Below are positions 38,209 to 46,632 of a stretch of DNA of 64,000 bases, one piece after another. Positions within the stretch are counted from its first letter, which is position 1. Every line of letters begins with the position of its first letter. The stretch spans positions 1 to 64,000 of the forward strand of contig NZ_PHNT01000005.1 in assembly GCF_002834145.1 (NCBI RefSeq), given 5' to 3'. The notes below the pieces were generated by a model. The model had not been told where the DNA came from and ran no database searches. It saw nothing but the letters and a program-made list of their open reading frames with translations. The stretch is from Roseovarius salinarum. GTDB lineage: Bacteria > Pseudomonadota > Alphaproteobacteria > Rhodobacterales > Rhodobacteraceae. The translations under genes and the position numbers were made by a program.

Positions 38209-38318
38209 TAGGGTGGGCAATATTGCCCACCACGGATGGCGAAGATGTTTCGCGGTGGTGACCGGGGGATCGGAATTGCGCCGGGGCGGTGGGCAGAACT
38301 GCCCACCCTACGCTTGCT
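38209..38318. repeat. Composite palindromic repeat, copy 1
   Basis: Two hairpins of one kind in opposite orientation. The left (38212-38231) is a perfect 20-base palindrome, GGTGGGCAATATTGCCCACC; the right (38288-38307) is GGTGGGCAG-AA-CTGCCCACC. GTAGGGTGGGCA at the left edge is answered by its reverse complement TGCCCACCCTAC at the right edge. The 33 bases at 38286-38318 recur, reverse-complemented and identical, at 39548-39580. This is the pattern of a BIME/REP or MITE-like element. The right hairpin is followed by seven T (38321-38327) and may also terminate uvrB. Confidence 0.85.
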
Positions 38319-38426
38319 TGTTTTTTTGTGTACTCCAATGGGTGCACGATCCAGAAATTCGGATGGTAACAGGGACTAGCATTTTCAATGCGTACGACCT
38401 ATGGTTGCAAGAAAACGGGGCTTGGG

Positions 38427-39467
38427 ATGAAAAGAACAAGGATCAACTCAATCTACGCAATCCACCTTGCCGTGGTCCTAGCTACTGCCTGGATTGCCGA
38501 GAGGGCGGACGTTACCACTTGGTATGTCGTGTTGGCTATTGGTTTTCCGCTGGTTCTTTCCTTTTTGCCACGTACAAGCAGCCTTTCATATACATTAAAC
38601 GTTCGAATTCTTTTTCCAATATCCGTCGGCCTGTTTTGCGTTGCGTTATTTCACTATTTTCCACATCTATTGGAGACAAGCAACGCCAGTGGATTGGCAA
38701 GCTACCTTGACAAACAGGGCATCGAGAGTTTTGGGGCGGCTGGTGAAAGCATCGACCAAGCCCTTTTCCAAGTCAATCCCATTTTCAAGGATTCAGTAAC
38801 CGTACTTTATGCGGTATGTGCTGCGTTTCTTCTTTGGAAAGGGCTGTCCGATTTCGATGAATTGAAGCATATTCTCTACGAAGAAGCCGGTACGATCCGG
38901 TCGATTGCGGATTTCACGGAATATTTTATGTCCGGCGGCGCACCGGAGGCGAACTATTTGGCCGTTCATAGATTGCGCTCTCTGCTTCTTGAGTACGTAG
39001 AAAATATCCTAAAAGACGGGCGAGTTGTAACTGCCGCCAGAAATGAAGAAATCCTCGAAGAGGGGATTGCCGTTGTATCGGATTTGAAGATTGGCGACAA
39101 GAACGACGAATTTGCGCTTGAGGAAGTGATGAAAGCTCTGACCCGAGTCGCAACGCTTCGTAGCAAACGGGCGGTTTGCATCGAGAAACGAATGTCACCG
39201 TTTATCCTGGTAATAATGTTCTTGATGTCGACCACCATGGTACTTTCGTTTTTTGGTAACGCGACGGGCGAACTCAGTATCGATTATGTCTACGTGTTTC
39301 TGCTTCCGACCTTCTATACTTCGATCTTCATGACACTTCTTGATCTAAGTTCTCCCTTTGACGGGTACTGGGCAATCAAGCTGGAGGCAGTCGACAGCGT
39401 GCGAAAAAAACTGGCAAAGGGCACGGATGCGAGATCGGACGCTCTCATAAGCCACGCTGTTGCATGA
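38427..39467 (+). CDS. DUF4239/bestrophin-like membrane protein, AT-rich
   Basis: A 346-residue membrane protein. Hydrophobic segments lie at about residues 9-27, 32-48, 61-80 and 130-147, then a roughly 110-residue charged region, then two more segments (about 255-275 and 285-305). The C-terminal part (FLLPTFYTSIFMTLLDLSSP and the PFDGYW motif) resembles DUF4239, a weak call from memory. ATG at 38427 is chosen, with an in-frame ATG at 38388 as alternative. The gene is conspicuously AT-rich against GC-rich neighbours and is flanked by two inverted copies of a palindromic repeat, so acquired DNA is likely. No transposase is present. Confidence 0.6.
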   Translation: MKRTRINSIYAIHLAVVLATAWIAERADVTTWYVVLAIGFPLVLSFLPRTSSLSYTLNVRILFPISVGLFCVALFHYFPHLLETSNASGLASYLDKQGIESFGAAGESIDQALFQVNPIFKDSVTVLYAVCAAFLLWKGLSDFDELKHILYEEAGTIRSIADFTEYFMSGGAPEANYLAVHRLRSLLLEYVENILKDGRVVTAARNEEILEEGIAVVSDLKIGDKNDEFALEEVMKALTRVATLRSKRAVCIEKRMSPFILVIMFLMSTTMVLSFFGNATGELSIDYVYVFLLPTFYTSIFMTLLDLSSPFDGYWAIKLEAVDSVRKKLAKGTDARSDALISHAVA

Positions 39468-40147
39468 CCAGTGTTGTTTTTCCTCGAATCCGCGTTTTTC
39501 GACCTGATCTCGTTGCGCCGTCCTCGCGCGGGTCAACCGGTTCGGGCAGCAAGCGTAGGGTGGGCAGTTCTGCCCACCGCGCCCATGGGCTACCCACCGA
39601 CCCGACGCACTTCCGGGAACCTGCGCACCACCCCGGCACATCCCCACCATCCATGGTGGGCAAAATTGCCCACACTAATCCCCCAATTCCCCTCCACCAC
39701 GCCGCCCGCACATCCCGGGTCAACCCGCCTCAGCCTTATATCCCGGTGGATCGAGAAAATCGGCCACGCCATCGCCTGCGCGACACGCCCGTGCTTCACC
39801 GGATTGCCGGCACCCGCAGGATGGGTCTCGAACCCACCCGACCACGGCGCGGGCCAATCCGTGCACTCGCCCTCCCCCGGCGCTGGGGGCCGTCCATGCT
39901 GCAACGACGCCCGTCCGCCACAGGGCGGCCTCTCCCCGCCATGCGCCCGGCCCACCGGGGCGGCGGGATGCCCCCTGCCCTACGGCAGGACATCGCGCGG
40001 TGTGACCGGGGCAGGCCGCCGCACATCGCACGCCCCCGCCTTGCAAGACCCGCCCCATGCGCGCACAATGGCGCCACTCACCACGGCGCCCCGCGTGCGC
40101 CGGTGACGGGCCGCGGTCGGGGCGCCCTCGCCACGAGGGAGGACATC
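39468..40147. other. Gene-poor stretch after repeat-bracketed gene
   Basis: About 680 bases without a convincing gene. The left part (39548-39678) holds repeat copy 2. From 39680 to 40147 only ORFs with Arg/Pro-rich translations and no family features are seen on both strands. A T-arm-like sequence near 39820-39840 (minus strand) did not extend into a tRNA. I see no promoter or terminator with confidence beyond the repeat hairpins. Confidence 0.5.
39548..39678. repeat. Composite palindromic repeat, copy 2 (inverted)
   Basis: The partner of the repeat at 38209-38318 in opposite orientation. 39548-39580 is an exact reverse complement of 38286-38318, containing hairpin GGTGGGCAG-TT-CTGCCCACC (39559-39578). 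The right hairpin (39656-39673), GTGGGCAA-AA-TTGCCCAC, matches the outer hairpin of copy 1 with three substitutions over about 30 bases. The central spacer differs in length and sequence between copies. The two copies bracket the AT-rich membrane gene. Confidence 0.85.
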
Positions 40148-40612
40148 ATGACCATCGCACCCCGCCTGAAATCGCATCTCGACGCCCGCGGGCTGCCCTA
40201 TGACGTCGTGACGCATCCGCACACCACCACCGCATCCGAGGCGGCCGAGGCCGCGCATGTGCCCGGCGACTGCCTTGCCAAGTCGGTGCTTGTCGACATG
40301 GACCGCGGGCGCGCGCTGGCCGTCGTGCCCAGCACCCGGCAGGTCGACCTGCACGGGCTGCAATGGATCCTCGAAACCCCCGTCGTGCTGGCCTCGGAAG
40401 AGGAGGTGGCCGCGGTCTTCGATGACTGCGCCACCGGCGCCGTCCCGCCCGTGGGCGCGCCCCATGACCTGCCCACCGTGCTGGACGAGCGCCTGAAGGG
40501 CCTCGCCACCGTCTGGTTCGAGGCCGGCGACCATGAAACGCTGGTGCGGATGCGCGGCGCCGATTTCGACGTGCTGATGGCCGATGCCCGCGAGGGCGCG
40601 GTCTGCCACTGA
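40148..40612 (+). CDS. ybaK: YbaK-type aminoacyl-tRNA deacylase
   Basis: A 154-residue protein with the YbaK/ProX aminoacyl-tRNA deacylase fold, which clears mischarged tRNA (for instance Cys-tRNA-Pro or Ala-tRNA-Pro). The N-terminal VVTHPHTTTASEAAEAAHV region and the conserved lysine in DCLAKSVLVDMD and the GAVPPVGAPH loop are the usual active-site features. GGGAGG precedes the ATG at 40148; the longer frame covers the gene-poor region. The precise tRNA specificity cannot be told. Confidence 0.88.
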   Translation: MTIAPRLKSHLDARGLPYDVVTHPHTTTASEAAEAAHVPGDCLAKSVLVDMDRGRALAVVPSTRQVDLHGLQWILETPVVLASEEEVAAVFDDCATGAVPPVGAPHDLPTVLDERLKGLATVWFEAGDHETLVRMRGADFDVLMADAREGAVCH

Positions 40613-40623
40613 CCGGCGCCGGG

Positions 40624-40890
40624 ATGATCGAGCTGGAGGCGGATCACAGCCACCTCTATCCCGGGGCCACGGGGCGCGTTCTGTCGGGCAACCCCGGCAA
40701 GGGCGGCGCCGCGGTGGTGCGCTTTGCCGACGGCGGCGCGGCCGAGGGCACGCTCGCCGGCGGGCTGCTGCGGCTTGCCCACTATACCACCGCCGCCGGC
40801 ACGCGGATCGGCGCCCGGGGCTGGCAGTTGGCCGTCGGCACCCCCGCGCCAGGGCGGTTCCGCGTCACCGCTCGCGCGCCAGCCTCTTGA
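40624..40890 (+). CDS. Small conserved hypothetical protein
   Basis: An 88-residue soluble protein starting 11 bases after the ybaK stop, without a strong ribosome-binding site, so it may depend on coupling. Gly-, Ala- and Arg-rich with alternating beta-like strands (GRVLSGNPGKGGAAVVRFAD, then WQLAVGTPAPGRFRV). No family recognised with confidence. A strong hairpin follows about 35 bases downstream. Confidence 0.55.
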   Translation: MIELEADHSHLYPGATGRVLSGNPGKGGAAVVRFADGGAAEGTLAGGLLRLAHYTTAAGTRIGARGWQLAVGTPAPGRFRVTARAPAS

Positions 40891-40924
40891 AATCGCCGCG
40901 GGTTTTTCCCAGATCGTCATGTGG

Positions 40925-40948
40925 AGAGCCCCGGGACTCCGGGGCTCT
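40925..40948 (+). terminator. Hairpin after the ybaK/hypothetical unit
   Basis: AGAGCCCCGG and CCGGGGCTCT form a perfect 10-bp stem with loop GACT. No U tract follows, so it may be a Rho-assisted terminator or stabiliser at the end of the ybaK transcript. Confidence 0.6.
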
Positions 40949-41010
40949 GCGCCGGGGCATCACGGCCCCGCGAGTGTCAGAGCAGGTTCCTGTAGAAGGG
41001 AGGTTGTATC

Positions 41011-41370
41011 ATGGCAGAGATCGTGAAAACCGCAAAGCAATACTGGGCCGACGCCCTGAACATCATCCTGGGGCTGGCGCTGATCGCATCGCCCTGGGTT
41101 CTGCAGTTCGCGAGCCTGAACGCCGCGATGGGCAACGCGATCGTCATCGGTGCGCTGATCGCGCTGATGGGCCTGGCCGCTCTGGTCAACTTCCGCAAAT
41201 GGGAAGAGTGGCTGAGCATGGTCATCGGCCTGTGGCTGATCGTGTCGCCCTGGGTCCTCGGCGTTGCCGGGACCGCTGCGGCAACCTGGACGTTCGTCGT
41301 CGTGGGCGTGCTGGCGATCGCCCTGGCCGCATGGTCGCTGTATAGCCACGGCGGCCTGAAGATGGCCTGA
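41011..41370 (+). CDS. SPW repeat membrane protein
   Basis: A 119-residue integral membrane protein made of two SPW repeats; the Ser-Pro-Trp motifs are at residues 27-29 and 79-81 (ASPWVL, VSPWVLG). Four hydrophobic segments are predicted in two similar pairs. Function of the family is unknown. An AGGGAGG ribosome-binding site precedes the ATG, and a clear intrinsic terminator follows, so it is probably a single-gene transcript. Confidence 0.9.
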   Translation: MAEIVKTAKQYWADALNIILGLALIASPWVLQFASLNAAMGNAIVIGALIALMGLAALVNFRKWEEWLSMVIGLWLIVSPWVLGVAGTAAATWTFVVVGVLAIALAAWSLYSHGGLKMA

Positions 41371-41410
41371 CCCGCCCCGAGGGCGAAGCCCTTTTCAGGG
41401 CGTCCCGAAG

Positions 41411-41439
41411 CGCGCCGGGCCTTGCGCCCGGCGCGTTTT
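41411..41439 (+). terminator. Rho-independent terminator of SPW gene
   Basis: CGCGCCGGGC and GCCCGGCGCG form a perfect 10-bp stem with loop CTTGC, followed at once by TTTT. It lies 40 bases after the SPW gene stop and separates it from the tRNA. Confidence 0.85.
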
Positions 41440-41495
41440 CATGCGCCGAGCCCTTGAATTTTCTGCCCGGCCGGGGCACGTGCAATGCCGCACGC

Positions 41496-41571
<76 letters not shown>

Positions 41572-41618
41572 CGTGCAACCGTTTCCCTTTTCTTGCCACG
41601 CCGGTATCATCAGGGACC

Positions 41619-41831
41619 ATGGCACGTTTTCTTGTCATCACCGGTATCGTGCTGATCCTGGCCGGGCTGCTCTGGGGGCCGCTGTCGCGGCTGGGGCTGG
41701 GCCGGCTGCCGGGCGACATCGTGATCGAGCGCGAGAACTTCACGCTGTACATCCCGGTGACCAGCGCGATCCTGGTCTCGGTGGTGCTGTCGGTCGTGGT
41801 CACCGTGATCCGCTACATCCTAGGCCGATGA
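41619..41831 (+). CDS. DUF2905 small membrane protein
   Basis: A 70-residue protein with two transmembrane segments (about residues 4-20 and 44-64) joined by a loop containing GRLPGDIVIERENFTLYIPV, the DUF2905 signature; length matches. Its stop overlaps the next start by four bases (ATGA), so it is coupled to the YdcF-like gene. Function unknown. Confidence 0.9.
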   Translation: MARFLVITGIVLILAGLLWGPLSRLGLGRLPGDIVIERENFTLYIPVTSAILVSVVLSVVVTVIRYILGR

Positions 41832-42328
41832 CCGTGCCCGCGGGCCCGGGGGCCGATGCGGCACTGGTTCTCGGAGCGGCGGTGCGGCCCGACGGCACCC
41901 CGTCGGAGGCATTGCGGCGGCGTGCGCTGCACGCCACGGCCCTTTACCATGAGGGCCGTGTCGGCATGATCCTCGCCAGCGGCGGGCCGGCTGACGCCCC
42001 CCGGTCCGAGGCAGCGGCGATCGCCGAAATCTGCCGGTCCGAGGGCGTTCCCGCCACGGCGCTCGTGCTCGAGGACCTCGCGGCGACCACGGCCGGGAAT
42101 TTCGAACGTGCGCGCCCGCTGCTGGCCGCCCGTGGCGTCGCCTCCGTTCTCGTGGTGACCGACCCGTATCACGCGCCGCGCGCACGGCTCGCCGCCCGCG
42201 GCCTGGGGCTCCGCGTGCGGATCTCTTGTCCGCGGCTTTCCGCGCGCGCCTGGGCGCGCGCGGTGCCGGCCGCCCTGCGCGAGATCCCGGCGCTCGCGCT
42301 CCAACTCTGGCGCGGGCTGCGGCGTTAG
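41828..42328 (+). CDS. YdcF-like (DUF218) protein
   Basis: A 166-residue protein of the DUF218/YdcF-like family, small alpha/beta proteins of unknown or cell-envelope-related function. GADAALVLGAAV near the start, LASGGPADAPRSEA, LVLEDLAATTAGNFERA and the VVTDPYHAPRARLAARGLGL segment match the family pattern (conserved residues in a Rossmann-like fold). No signal peptide is seen. It is coupled to DUF2905 and tail-to-tail overlaps the exported repeat-protein gene by four bases. Confidence 0.85.
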   Translation: MTVPAGPGADAALVLGAAVRPDGTPSEALRRRALHATALYHEGRVGMILASGGPADAPRSEAAAIAEICRSEGVPATALVLEDLAATTAGNFERARPLLAARGVASVLVVTDPYHAPRARLAARGLGLRVRISCPRLSARAWARAVPAALREIPALALQLWRGLRR

Positions 42329-43053
42329 CGCACCACTGTCACGTCGACCCGTTGCGCCTGTCCGCCGCTGCCGTAGACGCGCACGAATACCGTGGCACCG
42401 CCCTGCATCAGGTTGCGCCGGGCCGCGGGATCGATGGAGCCGCGCATCACCAGCTGCTCCAGCGCAGCGCGATTGTCGATGCTGCCGAACAGCGGATCCC
42501 ATTCGTCCCCGGGCTGCGAGATGCCGAAGCGGTGGAAATTCGCGCGGTCCTGCCGCAGCACCTGCCACGGTTCGCTCAGCCGCATCCCCTTCGAATTGTA
42601 GAGGTCCGCGTTGCCGATATAGGCGGCATAGCTGGCAACGAGGTTCGCGGCGCCGGCGGACCCGGCCGGGCCGGCCAGCGTCACCTCGGCCCATCGGCCC
42701 TGTCCGCCGCTACCGTAGATCCGCACGTCGACCAGCGTGCCGCCCTGCATGACCCGACGCCGGACCTCGGGTGCCATGCCGCCGCGCATGATCATGCGCT
42801 CCAGCGCAGCCCGGTTGTCGATGTTGCCGAACACCGGGTCCCATTCGTCCCCCGGCTGCGAGATGCCGAAGCGGTGATAATTCGCACGGTCCTGTCGCAG
42901 GACCTGCCAGGCCTCGGTCAGGCGCGCGCCATTGGAGTTGTAGAGATCGGCGTTGCCGATCCGCGCGGTATAGCTGGCGACAAGGTCCGCCGCCCCGGCC
43001 GGCCCGGCGAGCGCAAGCACCACCGCGACCAGAAAACCCTTGAGAAACGTCAT
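42325..43053 (-). CDS. Exported protein with duplicated domain
   Basis: A 242-residue exported protein: signal peptide (residues 1-22) followed by two copies of a unit of about 106 residues, 23-128 and 137-242. The copies share the motifs IGNADLYNS, WQVLRQDRAN, HRFGISQPGDEWDP, IDNRAALE and VRxYGSGGQ. I do not recognise the family. The unit is probably a small globular domain and the protein a tandem dimer. It is about 95 bases downstream of the Cys-rich exported gene on the same strand, so probably in the same operon. Confidence 0.8.
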   Translation of the reverse strand: MTFLKGFLVAVVLALAGPAGAADLVASYTARIGNADLYNSNGARLTEAWQVLRQDRANYHRFGISQPGDEWDPVFGNIDNRAALERMIMRGGMAPEVRRRVMQGGTLVDVRIYGSGGQGRWAEVTLAGPAGSAGAANLVASYAAYIGNADLYNSKGMRLSEPWQVLRQDRANFHRFGISQPGDEWDPLFGSIDNRAALEQLVMRGSIDPAARRNLMQGGATVFVRVYGSGGQAQRVDVTVVR

Positions 43054-43148
43054 CTTTCCTCCTCCTGTTCAGGCGGTCCGGGCGCAGCGCCTGTGCCCGG
43101 CCCGGTTTCCGTCCGCCATTGCCATTCCGGCACACGCACGGCGGCCAT

Positions 43149-44252
43149 TCAGTCGCCCCCGGTTCCGTGCGCCCCATGCTCGCGTTCCAGCCTGAGACGG
43201 TGCTGCTGGCAGATCGGCGGCTCCCCCGCGTTCGGTTCGGCCGGCCGGTCACGGCAGGTAATCGAGCGGAACTGATTGCAGGCCTCCGCGGTGCATGCGA
43301 TGCGCCCGGTCCAGTACACCGTCGGCCCGCGGCATTCCGGCGGCACGGGGTCGGTGTTCCACTCGTACCCAAACAACGTGCAACGCTTCACGACGTTCGC
43401 GGCGGGCTGGGCAACCATGTGCGCGAGTCCCTGGGCGCGGCAGAAGGCCGCTGCCGCGCAGAGCCCGCTGGTGTCTGCCACGGCCATGCCGCGGAACCGC
43501 ACGCCATGGAACGTCTTGATGCCGTCCCCGGTCTCGACAGATGAGAACCGCCATCCCGCCGCCCCGGTATCGTCCTCCGCCTGCGGGGGGACGCGCGCGC
43601 GCATCGCGGCGATCTCGGCGTCGACGCGGGCCTGTTCCTCGCGCACGCGCGCGGCTTCGTAATCGAGTTGCTTGACGATCAGGCCGCTGAGTTGGTGGAT
43701 CACGTTGGATTTGCGAAAAAGCCGTTCGATCGTCGCGTCGGGTTCGTCGTCAGGGGCCTTCCACCACGGCTTGGCCGAGCGCGGCGGCGGCGCATCGTCG
43801 TCGAAGGCGTCAAGGGGCGCGCGGATCAGCGCGTCGAGGTCTGCGGTCATCCGGCGCAGCCTGGCGCTGCGGCGCATGGCCCGGTCGTGCAACGCCAGCG
43901 GGTCGATTTTTTCGTGACGGACCTGCCAGACCTCGCCGCCGAACTCGATGTCGGCATAGACCTGCCAGGCCGCATCGAGCGAGGCCATCAACAGGTCGTC
44001 GGCCGAGGGGATGTCCTGGTTGGCCGCCTCCAGCGCCGTGCGCATCAGCACCTTGAGCGAGTTGTTGCGGATGTTCCGGCCCGCGCGTTCGTGCAACGCG
44101 GCATAGGCCGTGCGCCCCTGTCGGATCGCCCGGTCCACCCGGTCGAGCGCGGCGGCCTGCGCCTCCAGCCGGGCGAGCGCCGCCGACGGATCCGCCGAGG
44201 CCGCGCCCCCCCACAGCAACACGGTGCAGAGGACTGCGAGAATGCGGCTCAT
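43149..44252 (-). CDS. Exported protein with coiled coil, unknown
   Basis: A 367-residue exported protein: signal peptide (about residues 1-20, cleavage at ASA), then a long helical, charged region with likely coiled coil (residues 24-70 and 195-225) and a C-terminal part (about 245-350) holding eight or more cysteines in a spaced pattern (FCRAQ, KRCTLFG, ECRGP, IACTAEAC, ITCRD, ICQQH), likely disulfide-bonded or metal-binding. Its start overlaps the upstream 662-residue gene by four bases (ATGA), so the two are coupled. No family recognised. Confidence 0.8.
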   Translation of the reverse strand: MSRILAVLCTVLLWGGAASADPSAALARLEAQAAALDRVDRAIRQGRTAYAALHERAGRNIRNNSLKVLMRTALEAANQDIPSADDLLMASLDAAWQVYADIEFGGEVWQVRHEKIDPLALHDRAMRRSARLRRMTADLDALIRAPLDAFDDDAPPPRSAKPWWKAPDDEPDATIERLFRKSNVIHQLSGLIVKQLDYEAARVREEQARVDAEIAAMRARVPPQAEDDTGAAGWRFSSVETGDGIKTFHGVRFRGMAVADTSGLCAAAAFCRAQGLAHMVAQPAANVVKRCTLFGYEWNTDPVPPECRGPTVYWTGRIACTAEACNQFRSITCRDRPAEPNAGEPPICQQHRLRLEREHGAHGTGGD

Positions 44253-46237
44253 TGCATTGCCTCCCTTGCACGCATGATCGGCACCTGCGCCAGCCCGATC
44301 ACCTGCGCGCGCGGCGCCCCGGTCGCCCGTACCAGTACACCGCCCGACTGACGCAGCACTTCGTAACTGCCCGCACCTGCCGACGCGATCGCCTTGCGCC
44401 CGTGAACATCCCGCCGGATCTTGGCGCCAAGACGGCCAGCAGCGGACTCGAACAGCGCGGCGACGCGCTGCTCCGAACCCATGTAGACCTGCACGGCCAC
44501 GCCGGGCGGGGCTTCATCCGGATCCGGTTCCGCGGGCGCATAGACGGCGTATGCCGTGCGCAGCCCGTCCGACCGCGGCGCGCTGAGCACCGCCTCGGGC
44601 AGCGTGCCGTCCAGCCACCACCCGGCGGGCAGATCGGCCCGGTTCGGCAGCAGGCCGCCGGGCGTGGAGGGATCGGCATCCGCCCGGGCACCGGGGGTGT
44701 CGGGACCCGACTTGCCGACGGTGACGAGCGGCGCCTGCCCGTCGTCGGGATCGGACGCCGCGCGGCTCTGCGTGCCGGATTCGGGTACGGCCAACAAAGG
44801 GGCCTGCGTTTCATCGCCCCGCGGTCCCTGCTCCGGCGCCGCCCGTGCGGCATCTGGCGCGGGCTGACGGAAAAGCACCACGGGCGTGGACCATGCGGCG
44901 TTGTCCGAGCGCATCTGTCCGCTGAGCATCGTGCGGTCGGCGTTGAAGGAAAGCGCGCCCGAGCCGTTCCGCCAACCGTAGGTGTTGCCGTCCTCCACGG
45001 TATAATCGAAACGGATCGTGTCGCCCTCGCGCGTGCCCTTGCCCTGCCACGGCCGCCACGCGCCTTGATAGAAAGTCTGTGCCGCGATGCTGACCTGACG
45101 GCCCGAGATGGTGATCGCGGCCTCGAGATCCCAGTCGCGCCCCTCCAGCCCGCGGGTGCGCCAGTGCGTGGTCTCGACGGTGTCGGCCTCCATGGCCCTC
45201 GCCTGAGCGAGGCAATCCTCGAATGCCTTACGGGCCAGCAGCATCCGCCGGCGGTGGCCGGCGTCGCGGCCGCTGGCATGCCACGCGCGCACCGCATCGG
45301 CGTATGTCCCTTTTTGCTTGCCGCAGGCGTCTTCGGTGGTGGCCGCCGCCCCGGTTTTCCCGATTTTCCGACCGTCGATGTAGATGTCGGCATTGGCCGG
45401 CACATCCAGGTCGATCGAAAGCACCTGCCCTTTCACGCGGTACCCGTCGTTGCCGTCGCGGACGAATCCGCGAACCTCGCCATCCGACACCTTGTCGTAA
45501 TCGTCGATGGTCACGCCGAAGCCGTCCAACCGGCCCTCGATTTTCTCGATGTGGCCGGCGTAGCGAAGCGTGTAGTGTGTCTCGCCCGGCAGATGCGCGC
45601 TGCCGATGACCACCCGGTGCTCCGGCGCATCCGGCACAGACGATGACGCGACGGGCGGGTCGACCTCGATCAGGGTATCAGCCGGTCCGGCGAGGCGGAA
45701 ACTGCGCAGCACGGCCTCGGCCTCGGCACGCCGGCGCGGCACCATTTCCGCCGGTGTCATCCACCAAAGGACGAAGGCGGTGTTGCCGGAGGCGGTATAG
45801 AATGCCTGCATCCGCGCCGGGAAGCGCCGCCCGTCGGCCGCCCAGGTGCCGCCGTAGCCCACGCGCAGCCCCTCCAGTCCGGCAAGGCTGTCCGCCCCGG
45901 TATACAGCACCTGCCCTCCGTCAAAGCTGTCGGCCAGCAACTGCGGCTCGACCGCGTGGCGCAGTTGCACCGGGGTGACCGGCCGGTCGCCCGGCACGGC
46001 CACGACCGACACGGCCAGCATGTCGTCCGGGCTGAGCCCGACGATGGAATGAAACCCTGTCTCGTCATGCCGGCTGACCTGCCAGCTTTCAGGAAAATCG
46101 ACACGATACCCCGTCGTTGCGTCGCCATGGGTATGCGCGGCCCGGCCCGGCGGGGTGCCAGCGGACAGCATGACGGTGACAAGGGCGCAAAGCGCCGCCA
46201 CTGCGCCGAAAAGACGTGGTAGGACGGAACAGCACAT
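44249..46237 (-). CDS. Large exported protein, PsbP/DcrB-like N-terminus
   Basis: A 662-residue exported protein. A signal peptide (about residues 1-33) is followed by a domain resembling the PsbP/DcrB (DUF1795) fold (about 42-180, YRVDFPESWQVSR... through VLRSF). Then a beta-rich stretch with ADIYIDGRKIG near 285, a helical cysteine-containing region (300-350), a possible lipocalin-like beta region (360-450), a low-complexity Pro/Asp-rich linker (460-540) and a final domain (545-650). No single function was recognised; it is the first gene of the operon and coupled to the next by a four-base overlap. Confidence 0.8.
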   Translation of the reverse strand: MCCSVLPRLFGAVAALCALVTVMLSAGTPPGRAAHTHGDATTGYRVDFPESWQVSRHDETGFHSIVGLSPDDMLAVSVVAVPGDRPVTPVQLRHAVEPQLLADSFDGGQVLYTGADSLAGLEGLRVGYGGTWAADGRRFPARMQAFYTASGNTAFVLWWMTPAEMVPRRRAEAEAVLRSFRLAGPADTLIEVDPPVASSSVPDAPEHRVVIGSAHLPGETHYTLRYAGHIEKIEGRLDGFGVTIDDYDKVSDGEVRGFVRDGNDGYRVKGQVLSIDLDVPANADIYIDGRKIGKTGAAATTEDACGKQKGTYADAVRAWHASGRDAGHRRRMLLARKAFEDCLAQARAMEADTVETTHWRTRGLEGRDWDLEAAITISGRQVSIAAQTFYQGAWRPWQGKGTREGDTIRFDYTVEDGNTYGWRNGSGALSFNADRTMLSGQMRSDNAAWSTPVVLFRQPAPDAARAAPEQGPRGDETQAPLLAVPESGTQSRAASDPDDGQAPLVTVGKSGPDTPGARADADPSTPGGLLPNRADLPAGWWLDGTLPEAVLSAPRSDGLRTAYAVYAPAEPDPDEAPPGVAVQVYMGSEQRVAALFESAAGRLGAKIRRDVHGRKAIASAGAGSYEVLRQSGGVLVRATGAPRAQVIGLAQVPIMRAREAMQ

Positions 46238-46324
46238 GGCACAAGGCTAGGCCAGAGCGCGCGCCCGGTCCTTGCCTTGGATCAAGGCGGCGCCCCGGAC
46301 CCGCCGCCACGCCGCCGGCCGTGT

Positions 46325-46561
46325 TCAGAAGTCGAATATCTCCTCGAGGAAACCGCCCCGCTTCTTTTTCTTCTTGTACCCGCGATCGTCGTGATCCTCA
46401 CGACCACCCCGCGGGGCCTCGGCCTGTGGCGCCGAGCGTTCGATGATCTTGTCGAGTTCGCCACGGTCGAGCCACACGCCCCGGCATTTGGGGCAATAGT
46501 CGATCTCGACGCCGGCGCGGTCGCTCATCACCAGTTCGGTCCCGTCGATGGGGCACTGCAT
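46325..46561 (-). CDS. TFIIB-type zinc-finger protein
   Basis: A 78-residue small protein with a zf-TFIIB domain (residues 1-40): Cys3 in MQCPIDGTEL, Cys23 and Cys26 in DYCPKCRGVWLDRGELD, a pattern in which only three cysteines are clear, as in many homologues. A lysine-rich tail (YKKKKKRGG) ends the protein. It is likely zinc-binding; nucleic-acid interaction is plausible but unproven. ATG at 46561 starts the domain; upstream in-frame codons are not conserved. Confidence 0.85.
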   Translation of the reverse strand: MQCPIDGTELVMSDRAGVEIDYCPKCRGVWLDRGELDKIIERSAPQAEAPRGGREDHDDRGYKKKKKRGGFLEEIFDF

Positions 46562-46632
46562 TGGGGCACTCCTTTCGTTCGATCCAGTCCTTCGGGATTT
46601 GGGGCGGCACGGCCGCCCCTGCAAGCCCTGTG

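Noticed and set aside
39813..39840. T-arm-like sequence on the minus strand resembling a tRNA end
   Set aside because: A 7-base acceptor partner, D arm and anticodon stem could not be found at proper distance.
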